This document shows positions 1-7,565 of a stretch of 64,000 bases of DNA, in pieces. Below the pieces are notes generated by a model. It was given only the letters and a program-made list of their open reading frames with translations, ran no database searches and was not told the origin of the DNA. Source of the DNA: an uncultured Bacteroidota bacterium (lineage in GTDB: Bacteria > Bacteroidota > Bacteroidia > Flavobacteriales_D > Crocinitomicaceae); NCBI GenBank assembly GCA_937899625.1, contig CALCCB010000162.1:1-64000 (forward strand), written 5' to 3'. Numbering within the stretch: the first letter of the stretch is position 1; each line of letters begins with the position of its first letter. Position numbers and translations under genes: made by a program.

Positions 1-285
1 AAGTTAACAAACAATGCCGTTAAGGATCTATCTGATATTTGGAATTATACCTTCGATGCCTGGTCTGAAAGTCAAGCGGACAAATATTACAAGTTAATTC
101 TCAATGCATGCGCAGCAATCGCCAAGAAGCCACAGCAAGGAAAGGTGTATGAAGAAATTTACCCGGATCTGAAGGGTAAAAAAGCCTCAAAGCATATCAT
201 TTTCTATCGGATAATGGAAGATAAATCAATCGAGATTACGAGAATCCTACATGAGAGAATGGATTTGAAGAATAAATTGAAATAA
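1..285 (+). CDS. RelE/ParE-family toxin, 5' end outside window
   Basis: The open frame runs from the window edge to TAA and gives 94 residues. It is not in the ORF track because its start lies upstream. The order is typical of ParE toxins: N-terminal helices with a DLSDIWNYT segment (family pattern DLxxIWxYT), a KKPxxGK-like loop, then strands HIIFYRI and IEITRILHERMD. The family blocks DNA gyrase or mRNA translation and is held in check by a small antitoxin, normally encoded just upstream, which would be outside this window. The gene is followed eight bases later by an attC-like inverted repeat, so it reads as the gene of a cassette. Toxin-antitoxin pairs are common integron cargo. The family call is confident; the target cannot be told from this fragment. 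Confidence 0.85.
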   Translation, partial: KLTNNAVKDLSDIWNYTFDAWSESQADKYYKLILNACAAIAKKPQQGKVYEEIYPDLKGKKASKHIIFYRIMEDKSIEITRILHERMDLKNKLK

Positions 286-293
286 GAAACCTC

Positions 294-424
294 ACATAAC
301 AGCAAGCAAGCGCCAGCCCAGATCCTACTTCTAAACAACAAATAGTTTTTAAAGATTAAGTTTTATCTTCGGTAAAACGATCTTGTGAAAAGTGGGCCGT
401 TCGCCTGCTTGCAAAACGTTAGCA
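294..424 (+). repeat. attC-like recombination site 1 (after toxin gene)
   Basis: A 131-base imperfect inverted repeat. The left outer box is ACATAAC (294-300) and one base later comes arm GCAAGCAAGCG (302-312). The right arm CGCCTGCTTGC (402-412) pairs with it at 10 of 11 positions, then five bases (AAAAC) lead to GTTAGCA (418-424). The order YAAC-arm ... arm-GTT is that of integron attC sites (R'', L'', L', R'). The 90-base centre has no gene and no T-run, so a simple terminator is unlikely. The match to attC is by structure, not by search. Confidence 0.6.
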
Positions 425-441
425 AACATTAAAAAGAAAAG

Positions 442-1929
442 ATGAAAAAGAAATCAGTTTCAATAATAATCACAATACTAACCATAGGATTAACAAGCTA
501 TGGGCAAGTGCAAATAGGTAATGATATTGATGGAGAAAATCCAGGAGACCTTTCAGGTCATTCAGTAGCCATTTCGGCTAATGGAAACATAGTAGCTATT
601 GGTGCTATTGAAAATAGTGACGGTGGAAGTAGGTCGGGTCATGTTAGGGTATATGAAAATGTAGACGGTACGTGGACACAAATAGGCGAAGATATTGCCG
701 GAGAGGCCGTGGACGATCGATCAGGATGGTCATTGGCAATATCCGCTGATGGTGGTATAGTTGCCATTGGTTCTGATTTAAATAATTCATGGAGGGGTCA
801 AGTGGAGGTGTATGAAAACATAGGAGGTACTTGGACACAAATAGGTGAAGATATTGAAGGCGAAAACTTTCAAGATATATCAGCAACAAGTATATCATTA
901 TCAAACGATGGGAGTATCATAGCCATTGGTGCACCACGTAGCGATGGTACTGCAAATAATTCTGGACATGTTAGAGTTTTTGAAAATTCGGGGGGATCAT
1001 GGATACAAATAGGTCAGGATATTGATGGGGTACAGGAACAAGGTCGACTAGGTAATTCGGTAGCACTAAATGGTGAAGGGAACATTATAGTTATTGGTGC
1101 CTCTCAAAATGACGAGAATGGCACAAATACTGGCGAGGTTAAAATCTACGAAAACCAGGATGGTACTTGGACTCAACTGGGCGGAGACATCAATGGTGTA
1201 GTCGAATTTGAGGATTCGGGTTCTGAAGTTGCGTTATCAGAAGATGGAAATATAGTGGCTATTAGTTCACCGAGTAGCAATGCTAATGGACTGCATTCAG
1301 GTCATGTACGAATTTTTGAATACCTGGGGAGCGTCTGGATACAAATAGGTGAAGATATAATTGGGGAAGCAAGTGAAGATTATTTTGGTTGGTCTATGGC
1401 GCTGTCCGCAAGCGGAAATATTATAGCCATTGGCTCGCTATGGAATGATAACAATGAAAGTGACGCAGGTAATGTTAGAATTTTTCAAAATCTAAGTGGA
1501 GTTTGGACACAAATAGGTGAGAGTATTAACGGAGAGGCTGCTAATGATAATTCAGGTTATTCGGTAGATATTTCGGCTGATGGAAGTATCGTGGCTATTG
1601 GTGCCAAAGCTAATGATGGAAATGGTGACTTTTCAGGACATGTAAGAGTGTTTGATATATCAACAGTTCTGTCAATTCCCACAATTGATTTAGAAACCAT
1701 AGTAAGTTTACATCCTAATCCATCAAAGGATGTCATAAAAATACATTTAGAGCAAGATCAGATGGAAAAAATAGAACTGTATAGTGTGACAGGTGGACTA
1801 ATTTTCAGAACGGTTTTGAATTCTAATACTTTCATTTTAAATACAGCCAATTATCCATCTGGAACCTATCTATTGAAAGTTTTTAGCCAAAATACTGGCT
1901 TCGTATATACAAAGTTTATAAAGGAATAA
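442..1929 (+). CDS. Secreted seven-repeat (FG-GAP/beta-propeller-like) protein with T9SS type A sorting domain
   Basis: 495 residues. A signal peptide (MKKKSVSIIITILTIGLTSYG) precedes seven consecutive repeats of about 54-58 residues, each following the pattern QIGxDIxGE...SxAxSxxGxIxAIG...GxVRVxEN..GTW. Seven units suggest a seven-bladed propeller. The last ~80 residues are a T9SS sorting domain: LHPNPSKD, then VTGGLIFRT, ending YTKFIKE. The protein should cross the inner membrane by Sec and the outer membrane by the T9SS. The ATG at 442 follows an AAAAAGAAAAG stretch. No promoter box is visible between the preceding attC-like site and the start, so it is probably read from upstream, as expected for a cassette gene. 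Function beyond surface binding or adhesion cannot be inferred. Confidence 0.85.
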   Translation: MKKKSVSIIITILTIGLTSYGQVQIGNDIDGENPGDLSGHSVAISANGNIVAIGAIENSDGGSRSGHVRVYENVDGTWTQIGEDIAGEAVDDRSGWSLAISADGGIVAIGSDLNNSWRGQVEVYENIGGTWTQIGEDIEGENFQDISATSISLSNDGSIIAIGAPRSDGTANNSGHVRVFENSGGSWIQIGQDIDGVQEQGRLGNSVALNGEGNIIVIGASQNDENGTNTGEVKIYENQDGTWTQLGGDINGVVEFEDSGSEVALSEDGNIVAISSPSSNANGLHSGHVRIFEYLGSVWIQIGEDIIGEASEDYFGWSMALSASGNIIAIGSLWNDNNESDAGNVRIFQNLSGVWTQIGESINGEAANDNSGYSVDISADGSIVAIGAKANDGNGDFSGHVRVFDISTVLSIPTIDLETIVSLHPNPSKDVIKIHLEQDQMEKIELYSVTGGLIFRTVLNSNTFILNTANYPSGTYLLKVFSQNTGFVYTKFIKE

Positions 1930-1933
1930 CGTT

Positions 1934-2065
1934 CGCTAACTGCAGCTACAAAAAATTGGCGGTTCAGTGGTTAAATGAAGCTTTGTGTTCAGTACCAAGT
2001 TCAGTGGTGGCAGACAGTTTATTGCTTCGAAATCGCCAACTTCTTGTAGCTGCCGACCGTTATGC
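1934..2065 (+). repeat. attC-like recombination site 2 (after the repeat protein)
   Basis: A 132-base inverted repeat starting a few bases after the TAA of the preceding gene. The left outer box is CGCTAAC (1934-1940). Arm GCAGCTACAAAAAATTGGCG (1942-1961) pairs with CGCCAACTTCTTGTAGCTGC (2034-2053) at 18 of 20 positions. Five bases (CGACC) then lead to GTTATGC (2059-2065). Boxes CTAAC and GTTATGC are nearly complementary. The same one-base and five-base spacers occur as in site 1. The site ends nine bases before the next gene's ATG. Confidence 0.65.
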
Positions 2066-2074
2066 ATAGTAAGA

Positions 2075-2767
2075 ATGAAAAATAAATTGTATATAGTATT
2101 TGCCCTTTTTTTATGTTCAAAAGGATCGTTTAGTCAGGTCGATGAAGATAAATTTGGTACTTGGTACATGTATTTTTTTAATACTTCTTTGAAAGAAAGT
2201 TCCTGGGGATTTCAAGCTGATCTTCAATGTCGTAATTGGAATGCTTTGGGAGACCTTGAGCAATTACTTATTAGAGGCGGAGTAACTTATGAACCAAAAA
2301 AAGCAAAAATAAAGTTCACGCTAGGTTATGGAGACGTGACCACTGGCGCATATGGCCCTGAAAAATCTACAACTAGGGAAAGTCGCATCTATCAAGAGGC
2401 ATTATTTCCGTTGAAAATTGGCGAGCGATTTTACATGAATCATCGCGCACGCTATGAGCAAAGATTTGTTCAAAATCAGAAATTTAGAACTCGATACCGT
2501 TACAATTTGTTTTTAAACATCGCGCTAACGAACAAGGAATTGGTAAAGAACACCTTATACTTAGCATTGTATAATGAAATATTTATAAATGGTCAACGCA
2601 ATATCGGTAGTGGGAACACAGTAGAAATTTTTGATAGAAATAGACTGTATATTGCCTTAGGGTTTGTATTTATTGATCGCCTTAGATTGCAATTAGGGGT
2701 AATGAACCAAACGACTGATGGATGGAAAAAAAATCAGTTCCAAGTGAGTCTGCATCATCAGTTATAA
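2075..2767 (+). CDS. DUF2490-family outer-membrane protein
   Basis: The ORF track starts at 1985, but its first 30 residues lie inside the attC-like repeat. The real start is the ATG at 2075, where a signal peptide begins (MKNKLYIVFALFLCSKGSFSQ), giving 230 residues. The mature part fits DUF2490: FGTWYMYFFN near the start, alternating beta strands, the RYEQRF block, RTRYRYNLFLN, then an EIFINGQ strand and a basic C-terminus ending in an aromatic-rich strand. DUF2490 proteins are predicted outer-membrane beta-barrels of unknown function, common in Bacteroidota. The gene sits between two attC-like sites in the cassette orientation, with no terminator or promoter of its own. Confidence 0.8.
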   Translation: MKNKLYIVFALFLCSKGSFSQVDEDKFGTWYMYFFNTSLKESSWGFQADLQCRNWNALGDLEQLLIRGGVTYEPKKAKIKFTLGYGDVTTGAYGPEKSTTRESRIYQEALFPLKIGERFYMNHRARYEQRFVQNQKFRTRYRYNLFLNIALTNKELVKNTLYLALYNEIFINGQRNIGSGNTVEIFDRNRLYIALGFVFIDRLRLQLGVMNQTTDGWKKNQFQVSLHHQL

Positions 2768-2774
2768 TGAATCT

Positions 2775-2868
2775 GCATAACAGTACCTATACTCCGTCGC
2801 AGTTTCATTTTCAGTGAATTCAATTATCTTTATTGATGCGGCGAGGGTATAGCCGCGGACCGTCAGCT
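2775..2868 (+). repeat. attC-like recombination site 3 (array end)
   Basis: A 94-base inverted repeat beginning eight bases after the DUF2490 stop. The left outer box is GCATAAC (2775-2781). Arm CTATACTCCGTCGC (2787-2800) pairs, with one bulge, with GCGGCGAGGGTATAG (2838-2852), and GGACC leads to GTCAGCT (2862-2868). The right box has GTC where the other sites have GTT. The next gene's stop codon begins seven bases on and lies on the other strand, so this appears to be the last site of the array. Confidence 0.55.
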
Positions 2869-2874
2869 TCCTTT

Positions 2875-5187
2875 CTATTCCTTTTCCAAATGGAAGAATC
2901 CCTGAAGTTCTTGTTCTCCATCATTGATGATCACGTGATAGAAATAAACGCCTTCAGTTAGATCTCTTGGATCCCAGTCATTCTGATACCCTTCTTCTTG
3001 AAAAACGGGATTTCCCCATCGGTTCAAGATCGAAACTCTATTATTTGGATAAAACTCAAGGTATCTGAAGGCAACAAGATCGTTAACACCATCGCCATTT
3101 GAAGTAATGATATTTGGCGCGAGCACTGTGGCAGGCGCAATAGTGACCATTTTACAAAGTGTATCAGGACAATTTGGGTAAGACGTAACGATCAAACAAA
3201 CTTCATATTCTCCGGGGTTGTTTTCAATTATTTCAAACTGAGGTTGGCCTGACACTGTTGTTCCATCGATCGTCCATTCCCAGCTGATGATATCCCCTCC
3301 AGTGCCACTGGAGAATTGTATCGATTCAGAAACAATCGCAGGATTTGGATTCCATGAGTATAGGGCAGGCTGAACAGGGCTATTGTACACTGTGATTAAT
3401 GTAGTATCCGACTGACAGTTGTTGAGGGATGAATAGGCAATGAACTGAGTTGAATCTGTCGTTCCGGATTGATTGCTCATTACCTGATAAATTCCACCAA
3501 CTCCGTTTGTGCCATTCCCTTCCCAATATGCCAGCGCACCTGTTAAACATGCATCCAGAAGAATGGACGTTTCCTCACCTGAACAAAGATTAGTATTCCC
3601 ATTGAACGAAACATGCGGAGCCGGTTTTATCGTGATCGTTTCACTTGGCATACCTGTAATTGTATTTCCGCATGCATCAGTGATAACAGCTGGCGGAACA
3701 ACAAGTGAGGTGAAATTTGAGTCACAATAGATCGGACAATTTGGAATTGTAAGCGTAAACTGATGGTTGTTTGCTCCATTGCCACATCCTATACTTTGCC
3801 CTTGTGTTACTATTTCATCTGACCACGGATGAGAAAAGGTATATGGAGGTACACCGTTCATGGCGTAAGCCAATGCCGTTAGCTCACAAGTATTTGAACA
3901 AATACTGGTCTGAATTACGTTCCATTGACTTCCATATGATTCGACCGTCTTACCAACGATCACCGCTTTAAATGGCCACAAAGTAGTGGCTGCATCATAT
4001 CTGATGTATGACGTATTGCAACCTGTTCCCGGACCGGTTCTTCCAAGCATCATTGTTAACCAGAACGAAGTATCTGAGCACGTTTCAGGGAAACAACAAG
4101 TTAGCGGATTCAATATGTTTACGCTGTCAAGATAAGCTGTTCCGGGAAAAGAAGAGTTAGCGCCTGTGACAATAAAACCTTGTGATGCCCCACAATTGGT
4201 GCTGTATTTCATTTCACCTTGTCCCATAGTAGCCGTTGTAAAAGGATCAGCATAAAAACTCCCCGTAACAAATAACCCAGTTACCATAACACCTCCAGGA
4301 ATTGTAACTAAAATAGAGTCGCGGTTATATGCCGGCATAATACAGGAAGGCATATTCCCTCCTGTCCAATTGGATGTAGGACCGGTAACGATTGGATCAA
4401 TAATTACCGGAAAAGCTCTTAAAGGATCTAAGATCCATGATTCATCCACCGTAATGGAAAGGGTGAGTCGATCTTCCACTTTCTTAACCTGATATTTCCC
4501 CTGGGTAAAAGCTCCATGAGCATCAATCACGATAGGTACCGAAAATCTAGCGAGCGTTTCTTGATCAAGGTCATTTATTATCAATTCTCCATTTTCAATT
4601 CGGTAGATCGAACCTTTCATCAATTCTATCTCTTCGGAAATTGAGAGTGCACCTTCAGTCCATTCATCAATTTCATAATGGTATTTTACAGCGTTTTCAA
4701 AAACATAGATCTTCTTTTTTACCTGACCATAGAAAAATTCAACGGAATTCTCTTCTGAAGAAAACACCGGATCTTCAGAAAATGAGCTATTTGATAATCC
4801 AATCATCCCAGTTCTAAATCCAAATGGAGAATTGCTGTTCGCCTTGAAAAACACTTCTCCTTGATTGGATACCAATAATTGATTCGGTTGATCTGCCGCC
4901 AACCACCCATTCGGGTTTTGTCTCAACTTTGGATCTATTTGTTGCCAGGAACCATTCTTGAGGTAATTAATCGGTCTTGATCCAACGATTGTAGCAATAG
5001 TCCCCTGATCTGATACCAATCTTGAAGAATAGGCATTGGAATATTGCTGCAAAAAACTCCAATTTTCATTTGATATTGAGTCTTTTCCAACATTTATCCT
5101 GTGTGCTCCGGGGATTTCAGTTTGAGAATAAATAGGAAAGCACCAAAAAATGATAAAACAAAGAAAAAGTTGAACACGTGAATTCAT
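2875..5187 (-). CDS. Large secreted protein with PKD-like domain and T9SS type B (gliding-motility-associated) C-terminal domain
   Basis: The ATG at 5187 starts the signal peptide (MNSRVQLFLCFIIFWCFPIYSQ), seven residues inside the ORF-track start, and gives about 770 residues. The N-terminal third (DPKLRQNPNGWLA..., VKYHYEIDEWTEGAL, ending in a ...VIIDP strand) resembles the wall-protein region that precedes repeat modules in WapA-like proteins. A Cys-rich middle follows, then a PKD-like fold (WEWTIDGTTVSGQPQFE..., PGEYEVCLIV). The end is a CHU_C/type B sorting domain: SNGDGVNDLV, ILNRWGNPVF, LTEGVYFYHV. Such proteins leave the cell through the T9SS. It converges on the attC-like array and has no visible terminator before site 3. 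Function unknown. Confidence 0.85.
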   Translation of the reverse strand: MNSRVQLFLCFIIFWCFPIYSQTEIPGAHRINVGKDSISNENWSFLQQYSNAYSSRLVSDQGTIATIVGSRPINYLKNGSWQQIDPKLRQNPNGWLAADQPNQLLVSNQGEVFFKANSNSPFGFRTGMIGLSNSSFSEDPVFSSEENSVEFFYGQVKKKIYVFENAVKYHYEIDEWTEGALSISEEIELMKGSIYRIENGELIINDLDQETLARFSVPIVIDAHGAFTQGKYQVKKVEDRLTLSITVDESWILDPLRAFPVIIDPIVTGPTSNWTGGNMPSCIMPAYNRDSILVTIPGGVMVTGLFVTGSFYADPFTTATMGQGEMKYSTNCGASQGFIVTGANSSFPGTAYLDSVNILNPLTCCFPETCSDTSFWLTMMLGRTGPGTGCNTSYIRYDAATTLWPFKAVIVGKTVESYGSQWNVIQTSICSNTCELTALAYAMNGVPPYTFSHPWSDEIVTQGQSIGCGNGANNHQFTLTIPNCPIYCDSNFTSLVVPPAVITDACGNTITGMPSETITIKPAPHVSFNGNTNLCSGEETSILLDACLTGALAYWEGNGTNGVGGIYQVMSNQSGTTDSTQFIAYSSLNNCQSDTTLITVYNSPVQPALYSWNPNPAIVSESIQFSSGTGGDIISWEWTIDGTTVSGQPQFEIIENNPGEYEVCLIVTSYPNCPDTLCKMVTIAPATVLAPNIITSNGDGVNDLVAFRYLEFYPNNRVSILNRWGNPVFQEEGYQNDWDPRDLTEGVYFYHVIINDGEQELQGFFHLEKE

Positions 5188-5251
5188 AGTCGCAGTATTA
5201 CACAGCAACTTACAAAATTTTTTATTAAAAATACTTGATAATATGAAGGAA

Positions 5252-5872
5252 TTACCTCCTCAAGATCCATTTACTTTTGAGGGTCGTACTTCGATAATCG
5301 TCCAGTTTTTCCGTAACCCCATGTTGGCTTAACTTCTTCAGTAACTTGAATGTTCCTTTGCCCTGTTTGTAGTCCATTTCGTCCGGGAAAATAGGGATGA
5401 TCCCCAGGAAGTGCACCGTATTTCCATTCACCTCTACCGGCTTTAGTTCATCCGACAGCAGGATAGGATCTGTAAGGAAGAAATGATTCTGCAACATGGT
5501 ATCCGACAACGATTGCATATCCTGACCACACGGCATGGTATGTCCGGGACCGAACCAGGTATCCTTTTCAATAACGAATTTTGTTAAACGCTGGATCCAT
5601 GGATATACCCAGTTCATTCTGGGATTTTCAAGATCACTCCATTCCCAGTAGCTCGGTAAGCAGAAATACAATTCATTGAATTCTCTTCCGGCCATTTTTT
5701 CGGGCACCTTCATTTTAAAGTTCGAAAGTCCATTGGTCATCAACACAGACACCGGGCTTTTGGATTCGAGCTCCATTAACAGCAAAGGCATTTCACCTTC
5801 CTTCACGGGAAGTTCATGGATGCGGTGTTCGCCGAAGCGTTCACATAATGCTACTTTTAGGTCTGAACTCAA
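5252..5872 (-). CDS. Suppressor-of-fused (SUFU) domain protein
   Basis: About 206 residues that appear to be one SUFU domain. Diagnostic segments are VSVLMTNGLSNFKM, ELYFCLPSYW, WVYPWIQRLTKF and LGIIPIFPDEMDYK, in family order. In animals SUFU binds Gli factors. Bacterial homologues are common, mostly of unknown role, and some act as immunity proteins. There is no signal peptide, so the protein should be cytoplasmic. The frame has no ATG between the upstream in-frame stop and residue 27, so translation probably begins at the TTG at 5872. Divergent from nothing and separated from the 777-residue gene by 64 bases, it seems to be transcribed alone. The family is clear; the role is not. Confidence 0.8.
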   Translation of the reverse strand: MSSDLKVALCERFGEHRIHELPVKEGEMPLLLMELESKSPVSVLMTNGLSNFKMKVPEKMAGREFNELYFCLPSYWEWSDLENPRMNWVYPWIQRLTKFVIEKDTWFGPGHTMPCGQDMQSLSDTMLQNHFFLTDPILLSDELKPVEVNGNTVHFLGIIPIFPDEMDYKQGKGTFKLLKKLSQHGVTEKLDDYRSTTLKSKWILRR

Positions 5873-5960
5873 TACGAATGATTTTGATTTTCGAAATTCC
5901 TGCTCTTATGAAGTTCAAAGCTATCTAAAAGATCGATACCACGCGACAGGAAATGTATAG

Positions 5961-5987
5961 AAACAAAAAAGCCCCAAACTGGGGCTT
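5961..5987 (-). terminator. Rho-independent terminator of the Lys-rich peptide gene
   Basis: AAGCCCC (5969-5975), a five-base loop, then GGGGCTT (5981-5987). On the minus strand the stem is followed by TTTTTTGTTT. It lies five bases after the stop of the small gene at 5992-6156. Confidence 0.85.
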
Positions 5988-5991
5988 CTTT

Positions 5992-6156
5992 TTATCCGTT
6001 GTACGCTTCGCACTTTCCGTGCTTGCGTTTCTTTTTCGCTTTCTTTTTCTTCTTATCGACTTTCACGTAAGACGATTCGGATTTCATCATTAAAGGCGCT
6101 CCGAATGTAGTCAAACTCATCCCGGCGATCGATACAGCTACAAGTATGTTTTTCAT
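5992..6156 (-). CDS. Small secreted Lys-rich peptide (54 aa), not in ORF track
   Basis: A 55-codon frame from ATG (6156) to TAA. It starts with a signal peptide (MKNILVAVSIAGMSLTTFG), followed by a short linker and a very basic block VDKKKKKAKKKRKH, ending GKCEAYNG. The mature peptide would be about 35 residues with roughly 15 Lys/Arg and one Cys. A strong terminator directly after the stop and AT-rich DNA before the start support a real, separately transcribed gene. I do not recognise a family. It could be a nucleic-acid or polyanion-binding periplasmic peptide, but that is only a guess from charge. Confidence 0.65.
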   Translation of the reverse strand: MKNILVAVSIAGMSLTTFGAPLMMKSESSYVKVDKKKKKAKKKRKHGKCEAYNG

Positions 6157-6222
6157 AATAAGAAGATAAAATTTGTACCTCAGTATAGGGCAAAAAGTTG
6201 AAAAGGTTACAAAAAAGTTGAG

Positions 6223-7071
6223 TTATTTCTTTTTACTCCACTCCTCGATAGATGCTTTGTTCATGTTTACATAGGTCATATTCTCAGCCTTTTCAGCAGC
6301 AGCCATTGATTTTTTAGCTGTTTCAATCGCTGCTTTTTTGTCGCCCAATTCAGCTTCGATCAACGACTTCAAACGCAACATCCAATATGCATCTTCTCCT
6401 CTCAATTCAACCGCTTTAGTTGCCCAGATCAACGCCTGCTTCATGTCCTTTTTCTCTTTGTAGTAGAATTCTGCAGAAGCAAAGTAATCGTTTGCAGAAG
6501 GTCCGTTCATCATCTTCTGGATGTTCTGATCCATTTTAACGCTTGTCGGTACTTCAAAGGCCAGTTCAATCGCTGTTTTATCCCAAGCAAAACGAAGGTT
6601 AGCAGATTTTGTCGTTGTCTTATCGAAAGTGATGATAAATGTTTCAACCACATCATTCAATTTCACTACCGGCGCATTCAAGGTCAACGCTACTTTTGAC
6701 TCTTCCCACTCATCCGGTGTGCCCCAGTTTGAATAGTCTGTATAGAAGTAAACCGTCCATGCACTTTCCGAAGGTTTCGTGAATATCGCATAGGTTCCTG
6801 CTTTCAGCGTGTCTTTCCCGAAGATCATCGCATCCGAACACGTGATCTTTGTGTTTTCGTTCGCACCGGTTCTCCAGATCTCATTGAACGGAACTACATC
6901 ACCAAAAACAACACGGTCATTTTTAGATGGACGATAGTAGGATACTGACAGGTCTGTCAATCCAACTTTCTGTTCAACTTTTCCTTGTGGACTTGCCATT
7001 GGTCTTGGCAACTGCCCGAAACCTGTTAACGTGATCATTCCTGATACAAACAATGCTGCTAGTTTTTTCAT
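6223..7071 (-). CDS. DUF2911-family periplasmic protein
   Basis: 282 residues with a signal peptide (MKKLAALFVSGMITLTGFGQ). The DUF2911 signature is present in order: PRPMASPQGKVEQKVG, VSYYRPSKNDRVVFG, EIWRTGANENTKI, LKAGTYAIFT and WTVYFYTDYSNWG. The last ~90 residues form helical, TPR-like hairpins (KDMKQALIWATKAVEL, KKAAIETAKKSM). The family is widespread in Bacteroidota and has no established function. It is the last gene of a minus-strand run after ispD and a DUF6495-like gene (23-base gap). The ATG at 7071 is directly at the signal peptide. Confidence 0.85.
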   Translation of the reverse strand: MKKLAALFVSGMITLTGFGQLPRPMASPQGKVEQKVGLTDLSVSYYRPSKNDRVVFGDVVPFNEIWRTGANENTKITCSDAMIFGKDTLKAGTYAIFTKPSESAWTVYFYTDYSNWGTPDEWEESKVALTLNAPVVKLNDVVETFIITFDKTTTKSANLRFAWDKTAIELAFEVPTSVKMDQNIQKMMNGPSANDYFASAEFYYKEKKDMKQALIWATKAVELRGEDAYWMLRLKSLIEAELGDKKAAIETAKKSMAAAEKAENMTYVNMNKASIEEWSKKK

Positions 7072-7094
7072 TTTTCTGTTTTAATTGTTTTCAA

Positions 7095-7565
7095 TTATTG
7101 GATTAATTCCTGGACGGATCTCCAAAACTCTTCTGTTGATGGAACACATCCGTTTTCGATCATTTTATGGATCTCAGTTTCTCTTTCCCACTGATATCCT
7201 TTTTCTGATCTAAAATATTTAATGCCTTCAAAAGTACCACTCAATGTCTTATGTATGTTCTCCGGTGTCGAAAAATCTGCAGTTGACATTTCATCTGTCT
7301 GAAATCCGATCAAACCGATGTGCTCCGTTCCCAGATAAAATACAAAAAGGCGATCAGCACTCCTGAATTCCAGCACCTTGATCTTTTCGCACACCTTCTG
7401 CAAGATCTGATCACTAAAGATCTCCACCAGCTCCAATGCTTTGTCGGGATATTCCTTATTCAGCTTTTCCCATTCTTCACCATGTACACCGTTAACAATC
7501 AAGAACTGAACTAGTTCATCTCCGAAATGATTTAATTCTTCATCCGTTAAGATCCTGTATTTCAT
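7095..7565 (-). CDS. Conserved cytoplasmic protein, resembles DUF6495
   Basis: 156 residues with no signal peptide or membrane segment. The opening MKYRILTDEELNHFGDELVQFL, a WEKL segment near residue 33, an EIFSDQILQKV helix, and an ending where a helix follows IENGC resemble the Bacteroidota family DUF6495, recalled from memory and not searched. Its start codon overlaps the ispD stop (ATGA), so it is translationally coupled to ispD. No catalytic motif is apparent. Function unknown. Confidence 0.6.
   Translation of the reverse strand: MKYRILTDEELNHFGDELVQFLIVNGVHGEEWEKLNKEYPDKALELVEIFSDQILQKVCEKIKVLEFRSADRLFVFYLGTEHIGLIGFQTDEMSTADFSTPENIHKTLSGTFEGIKYFRSEKGYQWERETEIHKMIENGCVPSTEEFWRSVQELIQ

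Noticed and set aside
644-904. Minus-strand ORF inside the seven-repeat gene
   Set aside because: Shadow of the repeated sense sequence. It has no start region or domain.
1985-2074. N-terminal extension of the DUF2490 ORF
   Set aside because: It lies within attC-like site 2, and a signal peptide begins at the ATG at 2075.
286-2874. Inverted repeats at 294-424, 1934-2065 and 2775-2868 as terminators or as ends of an insertion sequence
   Set aside because: The loops are 37-90 bases long, no T-run follows the arms, and the arms differ between sites. No transposase is present. The gene-then-site order fits cassette sites better.
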